The notes under the pieces: generated by a model
Database searches by the model: none
Told to the model about the DNA's origin: nothing
The model's input: only the letters and a program-made list of their open reading frames with translations
Position numbers and translations under genes: made by a program
Source of the DNA: Tretioscincus oriximinensis
Taxonomy: Eukaryota; Chordata; Lepidosauria; Squamata; Gymnophthalmidae
Length of the DNA: 64,000 nt
Direction: 5' to 3'
Assembly: GCA_022410635.1 (NCBI GenBank)
Contig: JAJVDF010000429.1
Location: 975,427 to 1,039,426, forward strand
In this document: positions 51,228 to 61,334 of the stretch, one piece after another
Layout of the letters: every line of letters begins with the position of its first letter
How positions within the stretch are numbered: the first letter of the stretch is position 1

Positions 51228-53742
51228 TTTTTAATTTTTTTTTTTATTAATATAACACAAAATGTATCATACAAAACATAAATCATAAACAAGATATATT
51301 ACATGACAAAACCCTTCCCACCCTCCCCAGGAGACCATACATAGGTATCTTCGATACCCTTTACAATAACAGCCTTTCATCGTACACCATAGCAATAGTA
51401 TGTGATAGAATAGCACTTCTGTTAGATTTAACACCAAAGGCTAATAGTTTTTGCCAATTTCTTTCCCATGATGAACCAGGTGAGACACCCATGGTTATAA
51501 GTCGTTTCTCCCTTATTACATCAAATAATAAGAATTCAGACAGATAATCGTACCACTGGCTAAGCATCCATTTGCTTTTATCTTTCCATCCTCTTGCAAG
51601 TGTTAACTGCCCTGTCTAGATTGATCTCTCTCCGATAAATTTTTCACATAATTGCAAGTGGAGATTGCCAGTTCTGTACATCATTAACAATGTGGCATTT
51701 TTGTTCAAGTTTATCCCCAGAATGTCCCTTAATTCAGCGAATATAGAGTCCCACCATTGTTGAACATACATACAGTCGTGCCACATATGGAAAAAACTCC
51801 CTATCACCTGACAACCATGCCAGCAAAGAGGGGATAGATTTCCCATATATGAAATTTGAGATGGTGTCCTATACCACCGTGTTAAGATTTTTGTTTGAAA
51901 TTCTCTAATTTTATTATATTTAATAATACAGATGTCCCTTACCCATCCCTCCCATTCACCCTGTGAGAAATTAATATCTCCTTCCCAACTTGATTTAAGG
52001 ATATTTTGATTATCGTATCTGACCTTTATTAGAAGTGAATATATTTTCCCCGTCAAACCTTTTTCTTTATTTATTTTCTTAACCACTAATTCCTCGAATT
52101 CTTGTGGTTGTTGGATCATGACTGCCTTAATGGCTGGTCTATTTATATATGTTCAAATACCCATCACTGCCAGCCAGTTGTGGGATGACGGATTCAATCT
52201 TTGTAGTTGTACCGGTGGTAAGGGATTGCCGTTTATATCAAATAGCTCTCTTAACCTTCTCAGTTTCATTTGACTAATGTATTTTGCCAGACTTACTTCC
52301 CCCGTGGGGTTAATCAGTTTTATCGAAGCCACCCTAAGAGTGGCGGATATCAATTTACTATGGTTGGCTTTCCATATTTTCCATGTGTTTTCAAGGGTGG
52401 GAAGCCAGAACATCCTTTGGCGTCTTTCTATCTCTGTGGAGAATAGAGAAATGTATTCTGCATTGTTTAAAATTCTTTCTGTTCTCACCCATTTACGTGT
52501 TCCGTGAAATTCTATATCTATTAATTTTTGCATTTGGAAGGTCTCGAAGTAAGTTTTTAAAAATGGGAAACCCCATCCTGCTTGTTGAGGACTAGAAAAA
52601 AGGCACGATTTGAGATTCTCCTTCTGTTACCCTTTAAGGCCCACTTCTTAATATAGTCCTCCCACAGTTTAAACCTATGAGTCCTAATCTGGTCAGGTAT
52701 GGTCTGAAATAGAAAAAGAAATCTGGGCAGGATCATCATTTTGAAGAATCTAACTTTCATCAGAATGCTCCAGTTCTTAGTCTGCCACCGCTCCATTATT
52801 TTTCTGATTTTTTTCCCTAATAAATTATAATTGACGTCCACAAATTTTTGAGGGTCCCTTGTTAATTTTACTCCAAGATATGTAATCTTTTTAACCCCCA
52901 ATTTTAGCCCTGAGATATTAGGTATAATACGCTGTTCCCGGATTGGGATATTAATCATCATTATTTTTGATTTCTCAATATTAATTGACATCCCCGACAC
53001 CTTCTCGAATGATTTTATCTCCTCAATTAAATATTGAATGGAGCTCAATGGGTCTTCCATGATGATCAGCATGTCATCTGCATAAAGATTTATTTTGACC
53101 CCTTCTTTGCCCACTTTGTATGCTTTGATATTTTCATTCTTTCCTATAGAGTTAGCAAAGGATTCTACCCCCATAAGAAATAGTAGTGGAGATAGAGGAC
53201 ATGCCTGTTTGACCCCATTTCTAATATTTATAAATTGGGAGGTCCCCGAGTTGACCCTTACTTTGGCCACGTTATTTTGATATAGTGCCTCTATAACTTT
53301 AGTAAAACGTTCCCCACACTCAAAACCATTATAGATCTTTTTAATATAATGATGGTTGACTGAATCGAAAGCCTTGTACACATCTAGTTTTAGAAAGGCT
53401 AGGCCTACGATGTTTCTTGACATGGTGTATTAAATTTATTGCAATCCTAATAGCGTCAGCTAACTGTCTATCTTTGACGAACCCGTATTGATCTTCCTTT
53501 ATGATTTTAGATATATATAGCTCCAATCTTCTGGTAAGGATTCCAGCAAAAAATTTGTAATCAATGTTTGCCANGGTGATGGGCCTATATGATTCGACAT
53601 TCTCCTGATTTTTCCCTTTCTTCAAAATTGGCACTATCTCTGCCTGTTTCCACGTCAGCGGGATGTCCTGCTCCAATAGAATTTTGTTGAATAACGTCCT
53701 TAACTGTGGAACTAGTTCAGTACTAAAGGCTTTATAAAAACT
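51228..53742 (-). mobile_element. L1-clade LINE, 5'-truncated, with 16-bp target duplication
   Basis: A 2.5-kb L1 on the minus strand. The inverted poly-A (TTTTTTTAATTTTTTTTTTT) lies at 51228-51247. It is flanked by ATGTTCTTATGTTCTT at 51212-51227 and 53743-53758. Read in the L1 sense direction the integration site is TT|AAGA, close to the classic L1 endonuclease site TT|AAAA. Contains the reverse transcriptase and C-terminal parts of ORF2. Confidence 0.97.
51361..53676 (-). pseudogene. L1 ORF2 reverse transcriptase, broken
   Basis: Reading leftwards: WKQAEIVPILKKGKNQENVE and YRPITxANIDYKFFAGILTR open the reverse transcriptase. The first catalytic aspartate lies in DVYKAFDSVNHHYI (53364-53384), where most L1s have DAEKAFD. 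GVKQACPLSPLLFLMGVESF is motif B. YADDMLII at 53074-53085 is the catalytic box. ITYLGVKLTRDPQKF and LMKVRFFKMMILPRFLFLFQ are later conserved blocks, and TKILTRWYRTPSQISYMG with FFHMWHDC mark the C-terminal part. Frame changes near 53400 and 52545 and stops near 52136 and 51613 kill it. The endonuclease domain is lost by truncation. Same clade as the L1 at 26-29 kb but less decayed. Confidence 0.95.
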
Positions 53743-53864
53743 ATGTTCTTATGTTCTTAACTCATTTTGGTTCTCATATCTTTTTGTGGCACAGATTTAA
53801 TGATGGTGTTTTTTTATATTTGGAAGCAAATCACAAAAAAAAAATTGCATACTGAGGGGCCGAA

Positions 53865-54195
53865 GAGAGAGGACAGACAAAGGAAAGTATTTTTTCACTC
53901 AGAGGGTCATCGGCCTGTGGAATCTGGTTCCTGAAGAGGTGGTAGATAACAGCTTGGATAGTTTCAAGACAGGACTATAAATGGGTCCTAGGATGGATGT
54001 CCGGATGCTGCCTCCGGGATGGAGCAACAGGCAGGACTCCTGAAATACCATTTGCAGAGAGCCATGATCAGCAGCATATTTTGCTTTCCTCTGTTCAGAC
54101 TGCCCAGGTGCATCTGGTGGGCCTCTGTGTGGGACAGAAGGCAGGACTAGGTGGATCCTGGCCCGATCCAGCATGGCTCTTCTTATGTTCTCACC
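53865..54195 (+). mobile_element. CR1-A LINE, 5'-truncated
   Basis: GACAGACAAAGGAAAGTATT, TTTCACTCAGAGGGTCATCG, GGTAGATAACAGCTTGGATA (a short deletion after GACAGGACTA) and the terminus GGCTCTTCTTATGTTCTC. Confidence 0.94.
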
Positions 54196-54959
54196 ACTCC
54201 GGCAGCAGACAGGCCAATTTAGCAATCATCAGCTAAAGAGCACTGTGGGGCAAAGGACCTTTTGTCCCAGGCACATTGTGAAACACATGGAGCAGAGACA
54301 TCATGATCCCACTCCCATTGTGGTAGGAAAACGTCACCTGCATGGCACCTAACATGGCTGTTTGCAACAAACATGCAGACGAGAAGAGGTGGCGACGCAT
54401 AAGCAGCTTTGATTGCACACATGGAATCTCACGCCGCAGGCGGCTGCACTTGGCACTCCGTGGCTGTCAGATGCCAGTGGTGGGACCTTCACTCACGTCG
54501 GCTTGGGCTTGAGCCAAGGAATCCTTCCAAGCACACTGTAGTCACAATGGGCAATTTCATGCTGCTCTCTGCTGCCTCTTCCCCAAGTGCAAAAGTTTGG
54601 GAATTTGAGACAGTAGAATGAATGCAGACCCTGAGTAGGAAACAAAACTCCTCTGCCTCATTCTGCTTGTTGCCGGCTTTATTACGGTATCCTTTAAAGT
54701 GTCAGATGCCCAGACTGCTGCTAGGCCAGGGAAGCCACTGTGAATAAGCTGTCGAGTTTAATCAGGTGATAGGATCCATTTCTTCCTCTTTCCTTCTCCC
54801 CCACTCCCCCCTTTTAAAAGAACTTGATCTCAGGGACAGAATTCAGTTAAAGATAAACATTTGAAGCATTTTGACTTCAAGGGGGGATTTCACATAATTC
54901 AGGGTTTTCCATTTAAGTCAATGGATCTGGCCACACCTTTACTTTTAAGCCTTCCTGAA
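54196..54959. other. Unique-looking stretch, no gene seen
   Basis: No repeat or gene recognised; frames at 54219-54422 and 54409-54621 lack domains. Confidence 0.4.
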
Positions 54960-55144
54960 AGGACCACTTTGGTCCAGGTTCTGATCTGGAATCCTTCCAG
55001 TTCAATTCCATGCCACAAAAGCCAGCTGGACCACCTTGGACCAGCCCCAGTTCTTTTGGAGCTCTCTATTTACATTTCTATGCCATCCAATACCCAAAGG
55101 TCTCAGAGAAGCTAACAATAAAAACTCAAATCAACATCTTTTAG
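54960..55144 (+). mobile_element. tRNA-derived SINE-like fragment (family 1)
   Basis: AAAGCCAGCTGGACCACCTT, GGACCAGCCCCAGTTCTTTT and GGAGCTCTCT match the SINE body. It passes into an L2-like end (TTTCTATGCCATCCAATACC, CAAAGGTCTCAGAGAAGC). Confidence 0.65.
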
Positions 55145-55574
55145 CAACATCTACAACTAGAGAAGGGACTGCAGTTTCTTCAGCCAAAGGCCAGGAGAAA
55201 AAGTTACTTTTTTCCGTTCAAAACATTTCATTTAAACTCTTTACATATAAAAAACATACATTTTCAATATTTAAAAGGTTCCAGACCAGACCCCCACCCA
55301 ATTTTATAGCCCCTTCCCCCCCATGGCGTCTTCTACTACACACAATATCTTTCGGCATATGGGAAATTCATCTTGATTTCATAACTTCACTCTCCAACCT
55401 GCTGTCTATATGGGTTTTCCCTGTCAACCATTTTTGTTTTCTCTCCATTTCTGTATATATTTCCTGGCTTGCTTATCTTGCAGTTGGAAATACCATCGCA
55501 ATCACATTGACTAAATAATCATACATTTTTTGCACTGTCCATAAGTGATTTTTAGTGTCTATACGAATGAACAC
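55145..55574. other. Unassigned AT-rich stretch
   Basis: An open frame of 160 codons (55036-55518) runs through here without recognisable domain. On the minus strand, weak phrases (EMERKQKWLTGK) might be an old LINE, which I cannot confirm. Confidence 0.35.
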
Positions 55575-55865
55575 AGTGATGGTGATAAATGCACCTTCTG
55601 GGGGCTGCCACAGAGAAGGCCCCATCCCAGGTTCCCACCACTTTGCCACTGAGGGGGCTGCGCCAGTCTCAGGAGGGCCTCCTCTGATAGGCTGGCCAGA
55701 TGAACCCTTTTTTTGGGGGGGAGGGGGTGAAAACNCGGTTTTGGGAGGCACCCCAAAACCGAGCTTTCAACACACACTCCCCCAAAAGAGGTCATCTGGT
55801 CAGCCTATCCTCTGCAGATCTTAAGACATTGGCAGGCTGGTATGAGGCAAGGTATTTCTTTAGGT
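55575..55865 (-). mobile_element. L2-type LINE fragment, split by a MITE
   Basis: GGGGGCTGCCACAGAGAAGG and TCAGGAGGGCCTCCTCTG before the MITE, then GCAGATCTTAAGACATTGGC and AGGCTGGTATGAGGCAAGG after it. This order matches the L2 3' part at 2640-2760 kb-scale positions of the first L2 copy (2645-2760). Confidence 0.72.
55688..55807. mobile_element. hAT-like MITE, copy 2, with 8-bp duplication
   Basis: A 120-bp near-palindrome: left end TAGGCTGGCCAGATGA, right end (reversed) TAGGCTGACCAGATGA, with GGGTGAAAAC and GAGGCACC mirrored inside. The flanks TCCTCTGA (55680-55687) and TCCTCTGC (55808-55815) match at 7 of 8 bases. An 8-bp duplication and TAGG-type ends support the hAT superfamily. It lies inside an L2 fragment and is younger than it. 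Confidence 0.9.
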
Positions 55866-55974
55866 ATTTACCATCACAAGGTGTCTGTTGTGAAGGGAGT
55901 AACAGAAGTTTATGGGAGCTACTTTGATTCCCTTCAGGTAGCCAAAAGTGAGGTATAAAAAGCTCCTCCGCCTT
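55866..55974 (+). mobile_element. tRNA-derived SINE, 3' part
   Basis: CACAAGGTGTCTGTTGTGAA, GGGAGCTACTTTGATTCCCT and GTGAGGTATAAAAAGCTCCT are the shared SINE 3' module. Confidence 0.82.
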
Positions 55975-56078
55975 CTGCTTGAACTTCCCAGGTGCAATTG
56001 GGGGCCTCTGTGTGCGACAGAAGGCTGCACTAGGTGGGCTCCGGCCCCATTCAGCAGGGCTTCTCTGGGGTTCTTAAA
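55975..56078 (+). mobile_element. CR1-A LINE, extreme 3' end
   Basis: CCCAGGTGCAATTGGGGGCC, GCGACAGAAGGCTGCACTAG and GGCCCCATTCAGCAGGGCTT. Confidence 0.87.
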
Positions 56079-56282
56079 GGAGAGCGCAAGAGCTCTGTTG
56101 GCAGCCTATCCCACTGCTTGCTCAATTACAACATCGCTGCAGGCAAATACAGGAAGGGGTTATGAAAACTACTTCACTGGTTGCATCAAAGGCCTCAGTG
56201 GAGTCTGCCTCACACCCTGCTCTCTCCACTAAGGCAGTAGCAGGGGGAGGCCTGCTGGAGCCTGGAGAACAAAATGAAACTG

Positions 56283-56600
56283 CTCTTAATCTCTGCTGGA
56301 TGGGGCCAGAGCCTACCTAGTCCAGCCTTCTGGCCCGTACAATAGCCCACCCATTGNCCCTGGGCTTAGGAACCTAAGAACCTAACAGGAGCCCTGATGA
56401 ATGTGGCCGGAGCCCTCCTAGTCCAGCCTTCTTTCTCACACGGAGGGCCACCAATTGCTCCTGGGCAACCTGAACTAAAGAAGGCAAAATCGTCACCTGT
56501 TCTTGACGCCTTACAAATGGCATCTCAGGAATCTTTCCTGCTGCTCCATCTCAGAGGCTCCATCTCAAGACGTCCATCCTAGTAGCTGTTTGTACCCTTG
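56283..56600 (-). mobile_element. Two tandem CR1-A 3' ends
   Basis: First 56283-56366 (GCTGGATGGGGCCAGAGCCT, CAATAGCCCACCCATTG). Second 56368-56600, with its own terminal repeat (AGGAACCTAAGAACCTAACA) and a longer 3' region up to CCATCCTAGTAGCTGTTTGT. Both on the minus strand. Confidence 0.88.
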
Positions 56601-57351
56601 TTTTCCTGACCCTCCCCACAGGTTCCTATCAGGCCCAATTCCCACCTCCTGGTGATAGAATACGTCGCCCTGGAAAGGGCTGAACCTCCTTCCAGCTAGT
56701 GCTTTCAAGGAGAGGCTGGACAGGGCTGCCACAGGGCTCCCTGCTTTCCACACTGGAAGTGCTGGAGTTGAACGTCGCTTGGAGTTTGTTCAGGCGGCCT
56801 CCTTCAAAGCCCATTGCAGCTGCCGCTGTGTACAGAGACCTCAGGCGGTTGATTCCTCGGCNTAATCCCCATACACTTGCAAGCTTGCTGTAGCTTCCAC
56901 AGACAATACATGGAAGCGACACATTGTTTGTGCCAGGCTCAAGAATCTGGTCCATGGAATGTACGACTGTCTGTTGCCATCTGTAGTTGAAACATCATGG
57001 AAATCCGTCAGGTTGCCAAGACTCGTTTCTTGGCTAGATGGAGGGAAAGAGGCAGCTTGTGGTGCCTGGATCTTTCCCCCTCTCCCCAGGCTCCTGGTGT
57101 GTTGATATGCATTTGGAGTAGTCTGTGGGGAAATGGCTTTTCCCAGGAGTAAGAATGAGCTCCCCAACAGTCACAGGGTGCCCAAAGGCAGTCACCCAAT
57201 AAGCAGAAGATAGAGAAGTGCATAAGGGGTTTTGGGGTGCAAGGGAAGGACTGAGGACCATAGCAAGGCTTAGCATGGTATGCGTTTCTTGTTTTTATTG
57301 GCAGATTACTATTACTATTTAAAAAAGCTACATTCAGAAAATCTTGCAAGT
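56601..57351. other. Unique-looking stretch, no gene seen
   Basis: No repeat recognised; frames of 108-125 codons on the minus strand (56629-57385) overlap one another and lack domains. Confidence 0.4.
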
Positions 57352-57612
57352 GAGGGGGAGGCTCGTAGCACCTAAAGGGTAACAAGAGGAAGTGGTGGTG
57401 GCTGGCAGCCTGGATAGCTTCAAGACAGAACTAGACAAGTTCCTGCAAGCCAAGGGTACCAACAGCTGCTAAGATGGGTCTCTTCATACTTCCCCAGGGG
57501 CAATGTGTTGGCCACTGGCTGAGACAGAGTTCTTGCCTAGAAGAGCTGTGGCCCAATTCAGCAGGGATCCTCCTATGTTCTTATAGGCAAGGCTGCTTCT
57601 TCTGATGCCTAG
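57352..57612 (-). repeat. R-family unit split by a CR1
   Basis: AGGCTCGTAGCACCTAAAGG with GTAACAAG (57360-57388) and AGGCAAGGCTGCTTCTTCTG (57587-57606) are the two halves of one minus-oriented R unit. CR1-A sits between them. Confidence 0.75.
57389..57584 (+). mobile_element. CR1-A LINE 3' end inside an R-family unit
   Basis: AGGAAGTGGTGGTGGCTGGC, AGCTTCAAGACAGAACTAGA, GACAGAGTTCTTGCCTAGAA and CCTCCTATGTTCTTATAG. Shortened in the middle compared with other copies. Confidence 0.88.
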
Positions 57613-58017
57613 CTAGAGAGCTTCAGAGCAAATAAAAGATCCTATTAAAAAACATTTTTTGGGGGGGAGCAGCTTCTGTAGTACTTAACTTTGGTACACC
57701 TCAGTGTAGTGTAATCATGTCACTCATCTTAATTGCAACTGAACCACATGTCACCATACCTGTGCCCAAGTGCCAGACTCGTACACGTAGGGATTTCATG
57801 CTGGCAAAACCTCTGGAGGTGCATCGCCAGGTGACAGATGACAGAGACAGGTGGTCACCCCACGGTACTAGGCTCAGTGCCTCTGCCTTGTGCACAACAG
57901 AGTAATCATGGCATCATCAATTCTGGATCATTTGGTTTACCTCTTTACAAAAATACTCCAAGTTCTTCCATCCCATCAGCTCCTGACAGGCACAGCATTC
58001 TGATCATGTATAGCAGG
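57613..58017. other. Unique-looking stretch, no gene seen
   Basis: No repeat or gene recognised. Confidence 0.4.
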
Positions 58018-58273
58018 CAGTTTGGTGTAGTGGTTAGAGTGTTGGACTCTNACCTGGTAGTCTCCCAGCTTGATTCCCCACTCCTCTGTGAAGCCAGTTG
58101 GGTGATCCTTTGCCAATGGCAGTTCTTCAGAGCTCTTTCAGCCCCACCTACTTTACAGGGTGTCTGTTGTGGAGAAAGCAACAAAAGCTATGTCCACCAC
58201 CCTTTGGTTGGCCACCCTGATACCTTTGGGTTTGGGGCGGGGTATAAGTACAAATAAATAATAAATAAATAAT
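58018..58273 (+). mobile_element. tRNA-derived SINE (family 1), full length
   Basis: The best family-1 copy. The head is GGTGTAGTGGTTAGAGTGTT (A-box-like GTGGTTAGAGTG) and AGCTTGATTCCCC is B-box-like. Then GAAGCCAGTTGGGTGATCCT, CCCCACCTACTTTACAGGGT and GGTTGGCCACCCTGATACCT. It ends GGGGTATAAGTACAAATAAA with a TAAA-type tail. Confidence 0.95.
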
Positions 58274-58274
58274 C

Positions 58275-58404
58275 TTTGACGGAAGTCAAAGAGGAAGTCC
58301 AGCAGTCCCTCCTCCCAAATCCTATTGGATAGTTGCTGTCAGTATCCAATTCGTTCTCAAACCAAACGTCTCTCCCTTGTAATTTGAACAGCTGTTTTTC
58401 ACAG
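58275..58404 (+). repeat. T-family dispersed repeat, 5' part
   Basis: AAGAGGAAGTCCAGCAGTCC, CTCCTCCCAAATCCTATTGG, CACAGTAAACCAATAAA. Interrupted by an L2 and continued at 58712. Confidence 0.7.
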
Positions 58405-58708
58405 TAAACCAATAAATTTATTTTATTTAAAATGATTTATATCCCACCCTTCACCATTGGTCTCTGGGTGGGTAACAGAAAACACATGAATAAAACATTT
58501 TTAAAAGATCCGTAAGCTCCTTCCCTGGAAGCGCAGAGGGAGCTAAGGGGAGATTTTGCCAGGTGCCAAAAACTATACCACGTAGGCGCCTGGTGAGCCT
58601 GTAGAGGCAGGCGGTTCCAGAATGTGGGGGCCACCACAGGGAAGGCCACCCTTGCACCTCTGGAAGAGCAGGCACTACCAGAAGAGAAGGCACTTCTTGA
58701 GAGATCCA
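58405..58708 (-). mobile_element. L2-type LINE, 3' end, inside the T repeat
   Basis: TTTATTTTATTTAAAATGAT is the inverted tail. TATCCCACCCTTCACCATTG, GCCAGGTGCCAAAAACTATA, GGCGCCTGGTGAGCCTGTAG and GGGGGCCACCACAGGGAAGG match the 13.27-13.52-kb L2 end. Confidence 0.87.
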
Positions 58709-58711
58709 GGG

Positions 58712-58850
58712 CTCAAGCTATCTGGGCAGTCAACTTTGAACCCCACAACCAGCCCATTGAGATAACAACCTGGTGAGGCAGATGCAACAGATGTTTGACT
58801 TTCAAGCAGATCATATTGACCCTTTCTGGACGCAGCCTCTTCCAGAGGGA
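58712..58850 (+). repeat. T-family dispersed repeat, 3' part
   Basis: GGGCAGTCAACTTTGAACCC, ATAACAACCTGGTGAGGCAG and TTTGACTTTCAAGCAGATCA continue the unit begun at 58275. Confidence 0.75.
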
Positions 58851-59665
58851 GAAAAGTGTCTGTCTGTAGGCTGTGATTTTTTTACAGTGTTGCCACAAAA
58901 CACCGACTGTTTCTGCATAAAGTTTTACAGAGCATTAAATCCCTCAACTTCCTGCCTCGATTTAACTTTTTCAATAAAAGTTCAATTGTTCTACGTACCG
59001 CAATCCAACCTTTGTGCTACACAACGTGCATATCAATTTCCTTCAGAAAAAGAAGTTGGTAAACTCTTTGCATCATTCCTTTCAATCATATAATTTGTAT
59101 AATTTTCAAAACACAGCAGCCCTGCAGCAAAACCTTCAATGAATTATTTAAAAGTGCTGAGAATTGCTTTATTCCGTGTAAAGAGCTAAATAAAGACCAT
59201 ATAATTCCGAGTTATTAACATATAAATGCGAAAAGGGGGACGTGTTCATGGGCAGGTATTTGAAAGAGAATAATTGTTTCCTCACTTTAACAAGGTCAAA
59301 TAAAATAGAAAGAAATAAACTTTGGATCCACTTCAGTTCACGCCATTATGCATTTGTCAATACTCCTGTAAATAAACCCTTAATAACATTGCTGAGGGTG
59401 TTAGGATGCAGGAAACAATAGCCAGTGAAAAGTCGGATGAAAACCGAAAGCAATAAACAATCACGCCGCACCCTTTAAACACAAAGATCAGATACAGCCG
59501 CTTGAGGCCGGAGGGGATGGTTTTGAAATAACGTGCCAGGCACCCATCAAATCTATACAGCGGTGACATATTTCTGAAGCACAGGCAGACCAGCTGAAGG
59601 AAGTTGAGGACAACGATGGGGTGGGGGAAAGGACCCGAGCGTTTGGATTAAAACGGGGGGAGATA
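58851..59665. other. Unique stretch, possible conserved non-coding DNA
   Basis: No repeat recognised. AT-rich at 59080-59400. No convincing coding frame. Confidence 0.35.
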
Positions 59666-60125
59666 GATGAGGGTCGTTCAATAAATAATGCCCCCCCTCC
59701 CAAGTTTTTTCTCAGCTCACATGTAACCAAAAGAGTCAGAATTTGGTGACCGTATAAATCAATTTGCCTTCCGCCTGCCCTGTTTTTCTGCATAGTCTCC
59801 ACCAAGCTGCATAGCCTTGGACGCGTGCCCTGCCNGGAAAAGCTCTTGCCTTGGGTGCATTGCCATGTTTAAACTGCAGGAATGATGCTCTCGTCATCTT
59901 CAAAGTGTGTCCCACATAAAGGGTCTTTAAACGTCCACTCCGTTNACTGCTCAAAGTGGTGTGCCCAGGTTTCGTCACCTGTAACAATACAGGCCCCTCC
60001 GTTGGCATCAAAATGCTCCTACGGTTCAGACGAAATGGCTTCCCTTTGAATCTTGTGGTCTNCTCGGTGCATTCGTGGGCACAACTTTGAATATCCAAGA
60101 GGTCCAATTATTGCTCATGCACTTC
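59666..60125 (-). mobile_element. mariner-type DNA transposon remnant
   Basis: The left end GAGGGTCGTTCAATAAATAA directly follows a TA and looks like a mariner terminal repeat. A minus-strand frame around 59947-59985 reads VTGDETWAHHFEQ, the first catalytic-aspartate block of mariner transposases. Near the left end GGHYLLNDPH fits the usual terminus. The right half of the element is missing where a CR1 begins. Confidence 0.78.
59736..60107 (-). pseudogene. mariner transposase fragment, frameshifted
   Basis: Part of a mariner (DD34D family) transposase. The block with the first catalytic aspartate (TGDETW at about 59960-59983) is recognisable. The second aspartate block, normally about 94 residues later, is not identifiable in a continuous frame. 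A 123-codon open frame over the region is in a different phase from the conserved block, showing that the gene has frameshifted. Both the DNA-binding N-terminal part and the far terminal repeat are missing. In active elements this enzyme cuts and pastes the transposon at TA sites. Not a host gene. Confidence 0.7.
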
Positions 60126-60131
60126 CAAAAG

Positions 60132-60558
60132 GAACATAAGAACATCAGAGAAGCCCTGCTGAATGGGGCCTGAGGCCCCCTATCCAGCATTCTGTCTCCC
60201 ACAGAGGCCCAAGAATTGCACATGGACAGTCTGGAACAGAAGAAGGCAAAATCTTCACCTGTTCTCAATGCCTTGCAAATGGTATTTCAGGAATAGATCC
60301 TATTACTCCATCCCGGAGGCAGGATCAAAAGATCCATCCTTGTTTCTATCTATATCCTTGGTATCCATGAACTTGTCTAATCCTGTCTTAAAGCTATCCA
60401 GGCAGCTAGCTGCCACCACCTCTTCCGGAAGTGCATTCCATTAGATCAATGACCCTCTGGGTGAAAAAAAACACTTTCCTTTGTCTGTCCCCACTATTCT
60501 TCCCATCAATTTCAAGGGATACCCCCTGGTGTTGTGTGATAGAGAAAATAATTTTCTG
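60132..60558 (-). mobile_element. CR1-A LINE, 5'-truncated
   Basis: AGGAACATAAGAACATCAGA (terminus), GCTGAATGGGGCCTGAGGCC, ATGAACTTGTCTAATCCTGT, GACCCTCTGGGTGAAAAAAA and GGTGTTGTGTGATAGAGAAA on the minus strand. Confidence 0.94.
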
Positions 60559-61179
60559 GCCTTCGCCTGAGTCAACCTAGCTGTTCAAAAGCAAGCATTT
60601 GCAAGTAGATGAACAGATACCATCACAATGGTATCTCTGCCTCTTTCTCTTCTCATTTTAATTATCTTCCTTTTCCTCCTCCTTCTTCTCCTCTTCTTTT
60701 TTCTTCTTCGTTTTCCCTCTTCTCACCCTCTTGGATGTATGATTAAAATCTAGGTTAGTGTTATATTTATGGTTCAACCAAAGCAATTATTTCCTAATTC
60801 CACTCCACCCCCTCCACTTTCCAATAGGTAGCATTTGTTGTTTATGCTAATTTCTTTAAGTGTTATGAAACTGCTAGCAAGTTCCCCTTGGGAGGACCTG
60901 ATGTGGGAGCACTTTCATGATCATCAGCTTGCAACACAGTAAACAAGGGCTATATTTCTGCCTCAGTTTCTGCAAACTCCACCACTAATCAAGTCATAAT
61001 GAATGGATTTTCCTCTGCCGCTCAACAGCTTTGGTGCAGGGTTCCCTAAGGGATGGGGTTTAGAGCATTGCATCTTCCCTTGATGTCACAGGAGACTCTT
61101 GCTGGCAGGAGATTGGATAATATTTGATTCAAACTCTAGTTAAAGGCATGTAAAGCTTTTCCTCCATTATCTGATGCTG
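60559..61179. other. Mostly unique, SINE trace and CTT tract
   Basis: At 60565-60630 a minus-oriented SINE-like head (TGAGTCAACCTAGCTGTTCA, AAGCAAGCATTTGCAAGTAG) precedes a pyrimidine tract at 60640-60725. The rest is unassigned. Confidence 0.5.
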
Positions 61180-61325
61180 CATCTGGGCTCTTCAGCCTTG
61201 AAAGACAGTGTTGATGTGATCTGATTGAACTGTATAAAATCAAGCATGGGATGGAAAAGGGGAACAGAGAAAAAAAATACTTTCTCTATCACATAATCCT
61301 TGGACCAGGACAGTCCAGGAAAAGT
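61180..61325 (+). mobile_element. CR1-A LINE fragment
   Basis: GGGCTCTTCAGCCTTGAAAG, TGTATAAAATCAAGCATGGG and CTTTCTCTATCACATAATCC: the C-terminal coding part, frame broken. Confidence 0.87.
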
Positions 61326-61334
61326 ATTGAAGCA

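Noticed and set aside
55036..55518. 160-codon plus-strand open frame
   Set aside because: Starts inside a SINE fragment and continues in AT-rich sequence with no recognisable domain.
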